NCBI GenBank assembly: GCA_964034945.1
Contig: OZ035960.1
Span: forward strand, 84,692,148 to 84,756,147
Reading direction: 5' to 3'
Source of the DNA: Chrysopilus asiliformis
Lineage: Eukaryota; Arthropoda; Insecta; Diptera; Rhagionidae
Length of the DNA stretch: 64,000 nt
A program made the position numbers and the translations under genes. The notes beneath the pieces were generated by a model. That model was not told the origin of the DNA. It saw only the letters and a program-made list of their open reading frames with translations, and ran no database searches. Positions 20,237 to 30,780 of the stretch are shown piece after piece. Numbering within the stretch: the stretch's first letter is position 1; every line of letters begins with the position of its first letter.

Positions 20237-20379
20237 CCTGCCTTACACGTTCAATATTTTTGCTTCAATATATTGAAGGGTATTCAAAATCATATGGATC
20301 GCCTCAATATAGTCCTTACACGTTCAATATATTGAACACAACCAAAATATTGTTCAATCTATTGAACGTATAAGGTGCC
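20237..20379. repeat. Hairpin element (~140 bp)
   Basis: TGCCTTACACGTTCAATAT at the left pairs with ATTGAACGTATAAGGTGCC at the right; CAATATATTGAA words repeat inside, including CTTACACGTTCAATATATTG at 20311. Confidence 0.65.
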
Positions 20380-20464
20380 CATTACGGGATGTGCCTTTCC
20401 GTTTGGTGAATTTCGGCATTTTGTACCTAAAAATCAAATTTCACTTACAACACAACGAACAAAT

Positions 20465-20877
20465 CGCTACTTCGGAGGAAGACTGTCACAACTCAAAAAT
20501 TGCAAATTTTGGGAAATTACGTTTTAAAGTTATTCTGATATTTTATGTTAGTATTTTTGATATTTAGAAAATATCTACAGTAACAAGCTTTTGCATGGTT
20601 AATAGTACTATCTTTTAAGCATGCTTTCACTTTTAAGCATGCAGCATGCTTTCACCTCAAATAACGATTCACAACTAAACATGTGACACTGTTGAAAAAA
20701 CTTTCGCAACTTTTTCGCACAATGCAAGACCGACACATCTGCTCTCTGGTGGCCAGAATTATAAGTTACAATTGTGACACTCTTCTACAACAAAGTATAC
20801 CATAATTACCACTCTTCCGCACCTTTAGTACAAATTCGACATTTTTTGAGTTGTGACAGTCTTCCTCCGAAGTAGCG
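20465..20877. mobile_element. Non-autonomous DNA element (413 bp) with ~36-bp inverted termini
   Basis: CGCTACTTCGGAGGAAGACT then GTCACAACTCAAAAA is repeated inverted at the right end with almost no mismatch. AAAT flanks both sides (20461-20464, 20878-20881), a possible 4-bp duplication. No coding frame. Confidence 0.8.
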
Positions 20878-20881
20878 AAAT

Positions 20882-22856
20882 GTTTAATTCTAAAATGTTA
20901 TAGGGCATTTTCAAGCCGAGAAATTCCAATAGGATTCAATGCTAAAAGGTCGAGTATAAACCATGAATCAGAAATGGTTCAATGGTTAAACACTAAATAG
21001 CATTTTCATAAATATACTCGGAAGTTGCGCAAATTGCACAAAACATTTCTTCCATCTCCCCGTAATACTTAGTTGTTCAGTAATTTACGAAAGTAAACTA
21101 ACTAAATGAATAACATATAACTGGGTTTATTATTATCAAAATTTTTGTGTTATTTGCAGAACTTGCATTCATGAAAACTCCCATAGATGAAAAACAAATA
21201 AAAATCAAAATAAAATAAAATTACACGATAAAAACAACAAAGCAATTTCAATTTACAGCAACTAAAATCTTAAACACAATCCGCCTGCTCATACAACTCA
21301 TATACAGAAATTAAAGGAAACACTGGGCAATCAAGAGAAACAATCGAGTAAAATGAATTTCTCAGAACCAGAACAACCCATATAGAGAAGAGAAACAATC
21401 AAGAGTAAAGGCTTTCACTCAACCTCACATACTTCGTAGTGTTCTCTTTCCTGTGCCTCTTCCAAATATTCAATACCACAAAGAAAACATAAAGAGTATA
21501 AATGTGAAATCTGTACTACAAGCAGCAAACACAGCATAACAGCGGCAGTAAAAATTTAGATTTTGATTCTTAAAAAGATAATTGAACATAGTTTAACATA
21601 ACAAAATACCCTAAACAATGCTTTAATGTAGGCCGGATCTTATAACACAGTTTCTGTTCGGATGTCACCACAAGCTATCGAGTATCATCGATTGCAAATT
21701 TGTTATCATGGCAGCAAGGCAGATTTTGTAATTTGTACCCCCATAACCAAAATCCAAGACGTATCCACGTCAAAATTCCGTTGACTGGTAGTCTGCGTTC
21801 TTGACCCCTCTCGGGACCGGCTCCTTATGCCTTCCTTTCTAAATGTTTCTCCAGCTCTTACGATAGAACCAAATTTCCATTCGTTTTTCTTCCTTCTACG
21901 TTGGAATAAATTCTTTCAAACTCCGGTTCCTTTTTATCTCGAATTTGTAGATTGAACCAAGAATCTCCAGCCAAGCTTCAAACAAAGAGCTATTGAACGT
22001 TTTTGATTTTTGCAGTTAGAAAACCGGTATTTTGCGGTATTCGGGACGGCCGCGTGGAACGAAGTTTTATGGGCCGACTTTAAGCTAGTCGCGCTCCAAC
22101 TATCTTTTCAGCCGCGAAAAGTCGCGGAATTTTCCCCGCCCGAATACCGCCTTTACTCTTTTTAGCCCCAATCTATTTAGTAAAAGACACTTGCACAAGC
22201 CCTTCTTTTATTAGAAAAAAAATCCATACCTTTTCTTTCCTGCTGTTTTCTCTTTTTTTTTTGTGAGCTTTTTTTTTTTGTGAGTTAATCGTCAAGAATG
22301 GAAATGACTCAAATAACCAGCTAGAGCTTCTTTTCGCCTAAATTTATTTAACCAGCCCTACCAATATCCCCTTTTAGATTCCTTGACCTAACACTACCCT
22401 GAAACTATCTAGTTCACCTTTCCATTTATTCATCATTTTTATTTATTTATTATAGACATATACTTTAGGATCACTTTATTTTGCTTCCTAACTTTTCTCT
22501 TCTTATCTTTGAAGATTGTATTTCATATTTTTATTATTTTAATGGTTAATTCGTCGATAGTTCCTTTAAATAAACAATATCCCCACACCGGGCAACCCCT
22601 ATACAACACACCTCAAAGATCTCTTCCCAAGTACAAACCCTATAAAAATCCTTCATTTCGTACAGTCCCGTCGCTTGGTTCTAATCTTTACCCCATTTCG
22701 TTACTGCAAGTTTAGATGGGAGTACTATACTTCATGACCCCATAACAACACAAAAGGATTTCGATTCAAATATGAGTCGAAATATTTTTGAAAAAAGTGG
22801 ACATATAATTGTTTGGGCTCACCCACGTGGGGCTCGTCCATGCCTGAGATGGAGTC
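20882..22856. other. About 2 kb without recognisable genes
   Basis: AT-rich. An imperfect palindrome at 22034-22150 (GCGGTATTCGGG ... CCCGAATACCGC) may be a small hairpin element. The part next to 22857 is probably the 3' end of gypsy B, but no LTR was recognised. Confidence 0.4.
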
Positions 22857-25103
22857 TCAACCTAATAATTTCCGTCGGAAAATTTCTTGTCCCGGATGAA
22901 AAATGACCTTTCTAGATCTCAAATTATATTGACTTGTCGTCTTTTCTTGCGCATCCGCCAATCTCTTAGATAGCTCGGCCCTTACTATGTTCATTTTATC
23001 GTTTTTAAATTTTAGCGATAATTCACCATCCCGCAAAGAATGCAATTTTCTCAATAAGACGTATTCCGTTCCATGATTTATCATGTTAACCCCAAACATT
23101 GCCTGATACGGCGAAGTCCCTAATGCTACATGAACGGTATTGCGCAAAGAAGTCATTATATAAACCAACTTCTGATCCCAAACAGTGTGATCTTCAGAAA
23201 TGTAAGACCTAATAGCAGCTAAAATTGACCGATTTAGTCGTTCGGCTACGATCGCTTGTGGCGAGTAAACAGCTGTCCGTATATGTTTGATGCCATAAGC
23301 TTTTAAGAATCCCTGAAACTCACGTGATATGAACTGGCTACCGTTATCAGAGAAAACTTCTTCCGGTACACCAAACATGCTGAAGATTTCCTCTAAAAAT
23401 TTGATGACGGCTTTACCCTTGGCATAGGTTTTGCGAAAGGAAATTTCGTAAACTGATCAAGTACCAGTAAAATTGTGGTATTATTGTTTCTCGTTCGAGG
23501 ATAAGGACCTAGATAGTCGATATAAATTCGTTGTAAGGGTCTTTCCGGTATTGGCATACTTCCTGCCGACGGTTTCATAACGACGTTAGGTGACTTGGAT
23601 TCCTTACATTCCTGACAATCACTAATCACCACCCGAACTTGACTAGCCATATTCGGCCAGTAATATTTAAGCTTCAACCTGTACAACGTTTTATTAATAC
23701 CACTATGACCGGCCTGTGATGGTCGATGAGCCTGAAGGATCAAAGAGTGCGTGAGCCCAGATGGAATCCACAGTTTCCATGTGAGATCCTGCTGGATCAA
23801 GTCCCCTCTGTAAGGTTCAGTCCGTTTGTAAATGTAGTCGTCTGATACCCTCAAATCAGGTAAACTTTCAGAATTATCCTTTATAGTTTGAATTACCGAA
23901 CGATATTCCTCTGACTGGAATTCTTCCGAATTTAGATCTACACCTTCTATAAGATCCTCTGATTGGACGTCTAAGGCGTCTACGTATGCACGCGACAAGG
24001 TATCGGCAACTACATTCAAATGACTCTTACGGTGAACTATCTCGAAATCGTAGGGCTGAAGTTTAAAACTCCATCTGGCGAGACGCCCACTCAAATCCCT
24101 CTGACTCATCAACCAGCGCAGACTGGCATGGTCAGTAACAATCGTGAAACGATGACCTTCTATATACGGGCGAAATTTTTTAACACTAGTTATGGCCCCT
24201 AGGCATTCGAGCTCCGTCACGGAATATTTTTTTTGCGATGACGTGAGTTTTTGATATATAAAGGAGATGGGATTTTCGTGTCCTTCATCATCAACTTGAT
24301 ACAGAACTCCACCAATGCCTAAACTAGACGCGTCACATTGCACAAAAAACGGCTTATTGAAATCTGGGTGGACCAATACTGGAGCCGATGTAAGGGCCTT
24401 TTTCAATTTCTCGCTTGCTTCTATGGCTTCTTCCGAAAATACAAATTTTTTACTCTTCTTTAAACAATCGGAAATTGGTGCGGTTAGGGTTGAGTAATCC
24501 TTGATAAACCTACGGTACCAACCCGTCATGCCTAAGAATCTACGAATTTGCTTTACTGTAGTTGGGTTTGGAAAGTTGGTGATCGCTGCAATTTTGGAAG
24601 GATCAACTTTCAAACATCCACCTCCCACTACATAACTTAAGTATCGGAGCTCTTTAAAACAGAATTTGGATTTGGATAAATTTATAATCAATCCTGCTTC
24701 TTTGAGAAGACGGGCTACTTCGCGAAGAAGTTCTATCATTTCACCGAACGAAGCTGATATCACAAGTAAATCGAATACTTTTTACCTTAAATTGTACGGA
24801 ACGACCTTGTCCATCAATCGCGATAGCGTTTGCGCGGCATTACAAAGTCCAAATGGCATAACTTTGTAATGAAAAAGAGGACGGCCAGGAACTGTGAACG
24901 CGGTCATCTCCCTAGACTTTTTGTCCAACGGGATTTGCCAGTACGCGTCCTTTAAATCAAGGCTACCTATAAAGAACGTATCCGCAAGACGACTAATAAG
25001 ATCTTCTATATGTTGAAGAGGATAAGCATCTTTTTTTGTGACAGTGTTTAGTTTTCTAGAGTCTAGGCATAATCTATTCTTACCCGGTTTACGTACTAAC
25101 ACC
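22857..25103 (-). pseudogene. pol: Gypsy B pol: RT, RNase H, integrase (broken)
   Basis: From 25105 downward: RKPGKNRLCLDSRKLN and SLDLKDAYWQIP (RT palm). At 24763-24783 a stop and small deletion remove the YxDD box, leaving VFDLLVIS. RNase H follows (FVQCDASSLGIGG, VTDHASLRWL), then an integrase zinc finger (HSGINKT ... CQEC) and the core: IDYLGPYP, SDNGSQF and AERLNR supply D-D-E. A frameshift near 23390 separates the first integrase Asp from the second. The 5' part of pol is at 27284-28095; a 2.2-kb insert lies between. Enzymatically dead. Confidence 0.9.
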
Positions 25104-27279
25104 ATTGTTATTAATAATTGTTTTTATAACTATTGGGATGAATTAATATGATATATAGTGAGCAAAATAGAAATCAAGGGTTACACCTAGCTTATTGAAC
25201 ACATACATATGTGGTAGATTGGTGTACAAATATTATATGTGAAGACAACTAACCTCTTACAACATCTTCTGCTGTGTCGTGTTGTGTTTTTCCTAAACAC
25301 GCCGAGTGGACATATACACTTTACACAAAATGAAACATTGTATAAATTTTACTTTTAATTTATTTAAGTAACACTTTTCTAATATGAATTACAACTTTCG
25401 ATTAACTTAATGAAATTAATAAGTTACTAAAACTGAACGTCCGACTACTTCCGTGATCAAATCAGAACTCTCTTGTTAACTGACTGGATCGATCACCGAT
25501 CGATTACCATTACAAAGTCCAATGTTCTGGTTTGACCTTAAATCTTTTAGTTATTGGGAAATAACAATTATTTGGTGACCAAGCTATATCAGCTTAAGAT
25601 TTGTGTCACTACTTTTATAATTGCTTAACTTTTATTAATTACAATTATTATTAATTTATTGAACTTTGAAGACATGCGGAAGTTCGCATATTCATGTTTT
25701 CCATTATTCGTACGATGAACCCAAGTTAACCGAGGGTGCAAAGTACATAATTCTTATTTAAACACGAAAATACCTACTCACCACAGCTGTCCTAAGATCA
25801 AGTGTGTCAGCCACTATCAACTCCTTGATCAAAAGTCTAGATTCTAACTCAGATTTTTGATCGTGAATGCTATGTGTTATCTTCATTAATCCCCTGTCTG
25901 TGGTGATATGAGACAAGTAAGTGTGGACTATATTAGTCAATTCTGCATGATTTTTCACCTCTGTCATTTGATAATTTGAGTAGGAGGGATTCTCGTACGC
26001 AGCTACTGTTCGAGCAACAAACGCCATAGCGACAAAATGCTTGCTTGCTAAACAAGAGGTGTGTTTATCATCATAAAGAAGTTTTGAGAACATACCATAT
26101 TCCCTTTATCTTTTATGAAGCGTAAAGCTTTGATATACATGGGTACAGTCGCGCGTAATTGAGGTAAGGAGAAGAACTGAGGATATCGACCAACTAGCCA
26201 TGTTTCTATCATAACAATATGAGTCATTTCGGTTCCCCATAGATAACCTAATAAAACAGTCAGAATTTCTCCTAATCCGTCTTCTGTCTTTGCCTTTACA
26301 ACAATGGTCTTAAATATGATACATCTAGTGGATCTGTATCCAGATAGAACTTGGTTAGCATCTTTGGCAAGTGGTACTGTAGGGTATAACAAAATAGTAT
26401 TTAATGCTTCAGCAATGTGTCTAGATGCAGATCGATTCCCGAATGCAAGGTACCTACGAGAGAAAAAACCTGTTCAGTTACCATTTTTGCCATTAATAAT
26501 AATACACTTGGCAGCAGGATATAAGTTAATCCAGCAGTGGATCTAGTATTAATAACAGCACCTGTTATTTTATTGTATGTGTCCAGAAATTCCGGAGTGT
26601 TGAAAAGACTTGCTAGAATGTCTGGGGTTGCAGTGGCTACTTGTAGTTAGTCTCCCATTTTTAAATAAGCTTGTTGCATTAAGGATAGCGAATTGGCATC
26701 TAAGTAACTTAACTGCATAGATGCATAAACACCTAGGAATTTGATACCAGGCTCCGCTGTATTTAGATCTGAAAGCAAAAAGTAATTGAAGCAATATATC
26801 ATGAATTTATTATATACTTCTAAGCTTACTTCTTCTGAAGGAAGTATAAATACTTTAACGGGGGCTTTTGACGGAGTTGCTGCCGGCCCTAATGTTAACC
26901 CTGTATCAAACCTCACACCAGCATAATCGGATTCTAAATTTAACGGATTTATCATTGCATCAGGGGGAGCAACTGCAGAACGAATCATATCCGGATCATC
27001 AGTATACCCTACTGGTATATTGGCCGGTATTAGATTTCCCCTATTTCTCATACTAGCCTGAGTCTGTGGAATATACGGCGATTTTGGCACCAACCGATCT
27101 ATTGAGGGATCTGTTATATTTATTTCAGATCTCATGATGATGCAGAACTTATTATTCTTTCAATCAAACAAAAATAAATCGAAAAGTCTTATCACGTTGA
27201 TATCTTTTACACTTCTTGTGAGAATGTAACAAATGTGATCGCCAATAATCTTTAACTGAATTGTAAAGTGATTGACTTC
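25104..27279 (-). mobile_element. 2.2-kb non-retroelement insert inside gypsy B pol
   Basis: Pol reads SSPV up to 27280 and resumes VLVRKPGK at 25103. CACC flanks both edges (25100-25103, 27280-27283), a possible 4-bp duplication. The insert has a ~145-bp lead, one long broken gene (25758-27135) and ~650 bp of AT-rich 3' sequence. It has no terminal inverted repeats, LTRs or poly-A tail that I can see. Confidence 0.7.
25758..27135 (-). pseudogene. Virus-like nucleoprotein candidate (endogenous viral element)
   Basis: One gene of about 455 codons starting MRSEINITDPSIDRLV. It has one in-frame TAA near 26647, a frameshift at a T-run near 26455 and another near 26080. It has no retroelement, transposase or helicase motif. 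Segments such as ASRHIAEALN, PQFFSLPQLRATVPMY and a long helical C-terminal half resemble nucleocapsid proteins of negative-strand RNA viruses in size and character. That is an impression, not an alignment. The single-gene, mRNA-like layout fits a reverse-transcribed viral message. Alternative: a captured cellular or capsid-like gene of unknown family. Confidence 0.4.
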
Positions 27280-27283
27280 CACC

Positions 27284-28095
27284 GGGGAGCTCCAGGAACT
27301 CTGACTCTCTTCGATTATCCCTAACTTCAGCATACGGTCTATTTCGTCGTCCATCAGTTTCTGAATCGCAGGGGACACAGGAAAATGCCTTTGTTTGATC
27401 GGCTGGGCCTCCCCAACGTCAATTTTATCTTCTATAAGGTGAGCATGTCCTAAACCGTTATGTTCATAAGACGAAAAACTAGCTATGCCGTCGTGCAGTA
27501 GTATCCGTTGTTCAACTGTCAATTGATGGACGTTTGAATCAGTCCCCTCATCAGGTTGGCTTGGCAACGTAACTTCACTAATGATATCCGGAGCCAAATT
27601 AAAGGCCCTCCAAAAATTGATCCCTAGATATACTGGTTGGGACAATGAAGGTACTAAAAAAAATCGATATTCTGTACAGTGTTCTTATAACGTACGGGAA
27701 GACTAATTCTACTTTTTCACCTTGTCCACTTGCGGTTTTAACCACGGAAAAAATTGCCTATATGGTATTTTAATTTTATTCAACAATTCCTCAAAACCTC
27801 TGCCTAAACAGCTTATCGAAGCGCCGCTGTCCAGCAATCCGTAAACTCCGATATCCTGTATCTCGATTTTAGCATAAGGTCGAGAATCTCCGTTTAATGC
27901 CAAAACAGCTTTTTCCACCAAATGATGAAGAGCCTTACGTTGTTTAAATTTTCGCCTTAGATTAACAATCCGAGAACTGGTTGTAGATTTAATTTCATTA
28001 TTGCTGAATATTCTAGATCGCACTTCCTGATATTCGATCAACCGCTGATGCAAAGACTTATGAGTAGGTTCAACTGGTTCGGCAGAACTTGGCAT
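27284..28095 (-). pseudogene. pol: Gypsy B protease and N-terminal RT
   Basis: GLLDSGASISCLG near residue 85 of the 28095 frame is the retropepsin active site. After a frame change the 27645 frame carries the protease-RT linker and MLKLGIIEESQSSWSSPV, the N-terminal RT motif. It is cut at 27284 by the insert. Upstream continues into Gag. Confidence 0.85.
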
Positions 28096-28687
28096 TTTGT
28101 TATTTCGGTTCTTTAGTAAAGTTACTGTATGGCAGGGAGTGTTTGAAAACGGTGATGAAGGAGTGCCTTCTAATAACTTGGGCGAGGGTTTTGGGCTCGA
28201 GTATCCCGGCCCTTTTCGCGTTTTTTACAGGGCAGTTTACACATGACGGACTCGCAACATTTTTGCGTCCGCAGCGGAAACAAAACAGATTGCGGGTGGC
28301 CGAGGGACAATCCCAAAACGAATGCCCTTTAGCATCGCAATTCCAGCAAGTGAAATATGACTGATCCCTTTTTCCGGAAGTAGAAGGTTATACTGTTTTA
28401 GAGAAAGCCGCCACTTCTTGATCGTCTGGTAGTTCGACGTATTCGAACTCTGGTTCTATTTCGTTAACGACACGTTTTGTTGGGAACGACGTGGGTCTAA
28501 ACTGCCGGGCTGCTTTCTGAGCCATATAAGTTTCAGCCTTCAAGCAAACTTTTCTAAATTGGTTAAGATTATACACCGACTGTGCGAAAACTAATTGTCC
28601 TAATTTGTCTTTCAAATTCGGTAAAATCATATTGATTAGATCCATTTCCGGAATTGGAGTTTTTAATTTATGATATTCCATCAACAA
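28096..28687 (-). pseudogene. gag: Gypsy B Gag, C-terminal part with zinc knuckles
   Basis: The 28687 frame gives MEYHKLKTPIPEMDLINMIL, a capsid C-terminal helix region. Across a frameshift, CWNCDAKGHSFWDC forms a CX2CX4HX4C knuckle, followed by CFRCGRK...CVNC, a second, irregular Cys cluster. The Gag N terminus, leader and 5' LTR are missing: it abuts the Myb/SANT-like gene at ~28684. Confidence 0.8.
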
Positions 28688-29732
28688 ATATTTCGCGCAA
28701 GTTTCCTTTATTTAATTTACTTTTATTCGTTATCCCCTCTGCCTGACTAGTTTTTTCACCTCGGTCAGGATCATCGTCATCAGTACAATTCTTTGTAATT
28801 ATTTCACCCGCTGTGCTTGGATTTGAGGAAGCTATACTTCTATCCGTGGTTTTGAGTCCTATGCCGCTACTTTCTCCTTGAGTATCTCAAAGGAAATGCG
28901 TTCATTAGACAAGAAATTTTTTAAATTAGGCTTTTGAATTTTACCGTTTAAAACATCACAGTCATATATTGCGCTGGTCCATCAATTTGAGCACCAATAA
29001 TGTCCAACATAGCGACATCAATGTCAGAAATAAGTTTCGGTGATATTGGTCGTCCTCCTCCAGTACCATACATATGTTGCTTTTCTTCGGCAACCTTTTT
29101 TTTTGGTAGATTTTTTTATATTTTCGTACTTTTTTTTAAAAAACATCGGCATTTCTATAAATGCCACCGGACTTCGTATTGAATTCTGACTCAATATCTT
29201 TCCATTTTTTCGCTTTCATATCAACGGTGGTTTTATTAGTTTGTTTATGCTACATTTACACGAATGACAAATTTGTCATTTTTTTCTTGTCATTATGTTA
29301 ATTCCCGTGTAAATGGCATAATTTTTGTAATTTTTTCTGTCAGAAAATGTCAATCTCTCATAAAAGAATGAACTTGTCCATTCTTTTATGCCAGATTGTC
29401 ATTCGTACAAACGCAATATTAGTTATGACAAAAGTTGAATACTAAAGTTGTCATAACTAATATTGCGTTTGCACGAATGACAATCTGGCATAAAAGAATG
29501 GACAAGTTCATTCTTTTATGAGAGATTGACATTTTCTGACAGAAAAAATTACAAAAATTATGCCATTTACACGGGAATTAACATAATGACAAGAAAAAAA
29601 TGACAAATTTGTCATTCGTGTAAACGTAGCATTATTTTCTATTATATGTTTATACTGAGACACAGTTGTCCCTAGCAAATTTATTTCTAATGTTGAAAAA
29701 TTTGCACTTCTTTTTCGGTTTTCTTCCGACAT
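28684..29732 (-). pseudogene. Myb/SANT-like gene (MSANTD type), split by a palindromic MITE
   Basis: Starts MSEENRKRSANFSTLEINLL and VSQYKHIIEN. After the MITE at 29248-29631 it continues TTVDMKAKKWKDIESEF, YRNADVFKKKYENIKKSTKK and MYGTGGGRP, a SANT-like trihelix domain as in zeste/MSANTD proteins. Removing the MITE and one TTA restores the frame. Two frameshifts follow (near 28965 and 28875) before an acidic tail (CTDDDDPDRGEKTS). It is truncated at gypsy B. Upstream, GCCCGGTTTCACAGTGG at ~29969 may be the terminus of a Harbinger element carrying this gene. Confidence 0.7.
29248..29631. mobile_element. Near-perfect palindromic MITE (384 bp), TTA target
   Basis: TTA at 29245-29247 and 29632-29634. 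Two ~190-bp arms starting TGCTACATTTACACGAATGA pair almost perfectly around 29441. The TTA target suggests a Harbinger-mobilised element. Whole-length self-complementarity would form a long hairpin RNA if transcribed. Confidence 0.9.
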
Positions 29733-29969
29733 TTATCAAACAATAATGACTAAAAAAGGTGAAACTAAAAAATAATTTTCAAACACAAATCACGTTTTAC
29801 CTTTTGACAGACACACCGAAATTCACAGTGGCCTACTAATTTCACTAAACTGAGTTTTGTTAATCGACACGCAAAATTTAACTGTGAAACAGGACTTGTG
29901 TGAGCGAAAGCTTAAGCTACCAGGATAAGTTTAACAAAGCCGAAGCTTAAGCTGCCACTGTGAAACCGG
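29733..29969. other. 5' flank of the Myb/SANT-like gene, probable transposon terminus
   Basis: Minus strand begins GCCCGGTTTCACAGTGGCAG beside the gypsy C env and repeats GCTTAAGCTT words, then runs AT-rich to the start codon at 29732. Confidence 0.4.
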
Positions 29970-30780
29970 GCATAAGTTGCCAATCAAATATCTTGTTTTA
30001 CAATCTTTTGGAATCTTTAAATTTGCTTCGGTTAATAAAGAAATTTCACAAATTGGATTATTTAAAGTTACATACATTACATGATTTTCACAAAGATATT
30101 GAGTTTGATTGATTATTTTACAGTTATTCAAATCACAGTACGTAGTTACAGTACGTAGTTCAATTTATTTTTGGAAACTATTAAATATTTAAAATCTGAT
30201 TCTATAAATATATATGTCTTCTGATGGTAGATATAATAATCTAACTCGTCAATTAATGGAATATTTATAACAAATATAAATTTATTAGATCGATATGCGT
30301 ATTGTATTTTGCTAGTTTCATAATATAAATTCATTCTATTGATTTGTAACTCAAAGGAAAATGCTTTACCGCTTGGTAAATTTTGTAGACCTTTTCGTAG
30401 TTCAATTAAAAATGTTTCCGGACTGATCAAACTTGGATGTATAATATCGTTTTTTCCAAAAAGAATTATACTTGTTATTTCATTTAATTCGACTTCCAAT
30501 TCATTTAATATGTACCCGATCATAGTAAGATATTTTAATATTTCCGAATCTAAATCTTGATTCTTGTTTCTTGTTGAAAAATGAAAGAATTCAACTTATC
30601 AATATTGTCGTTTAAATGTTTTTCACTGTATTTTAATTTTAAAATTGATTCATTAAAATGTGATATGGTTGATTTCACAACATTTATCTGTTCTTTCAAT
30701 AAAGATTGCATGTTTGCCTCGTCAGCTTCGACTTTCTCAGTTGCTGTGAAGATAGAGATAATAATTAAGATTCTGTAATT
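29970..30780 (-). pseudogene. env: Gypsy C env-like fragment
   Basis: Short hydrophobic lead (RILIIISIFTA), then a helical region and blocks ending NNCKIINQTQYLCENHVMYV and LCPVSQ. This order and the position directly after pol resemble the Env of errantivirus-type gypsy elements. Frames break near 30530 and 30140 and the C-terminal membrane anchor is lost at the junction with the Harbinger-like terminus at 29969. Confidence 0.55.

Noticed and set aside
22509..22715. Plus-strand frame with a hydrophobic start resembling a signal peptide
   Set aside because: 68 codons, Pro/Tyr-rich low-complexity tail, no family signature; probably antisense to retroelement 3' sequence.
28089..28364. 91-codon plus-strand frame
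   Set aside because: Antisense shadow of the gypsy B zinc-knuckle region.
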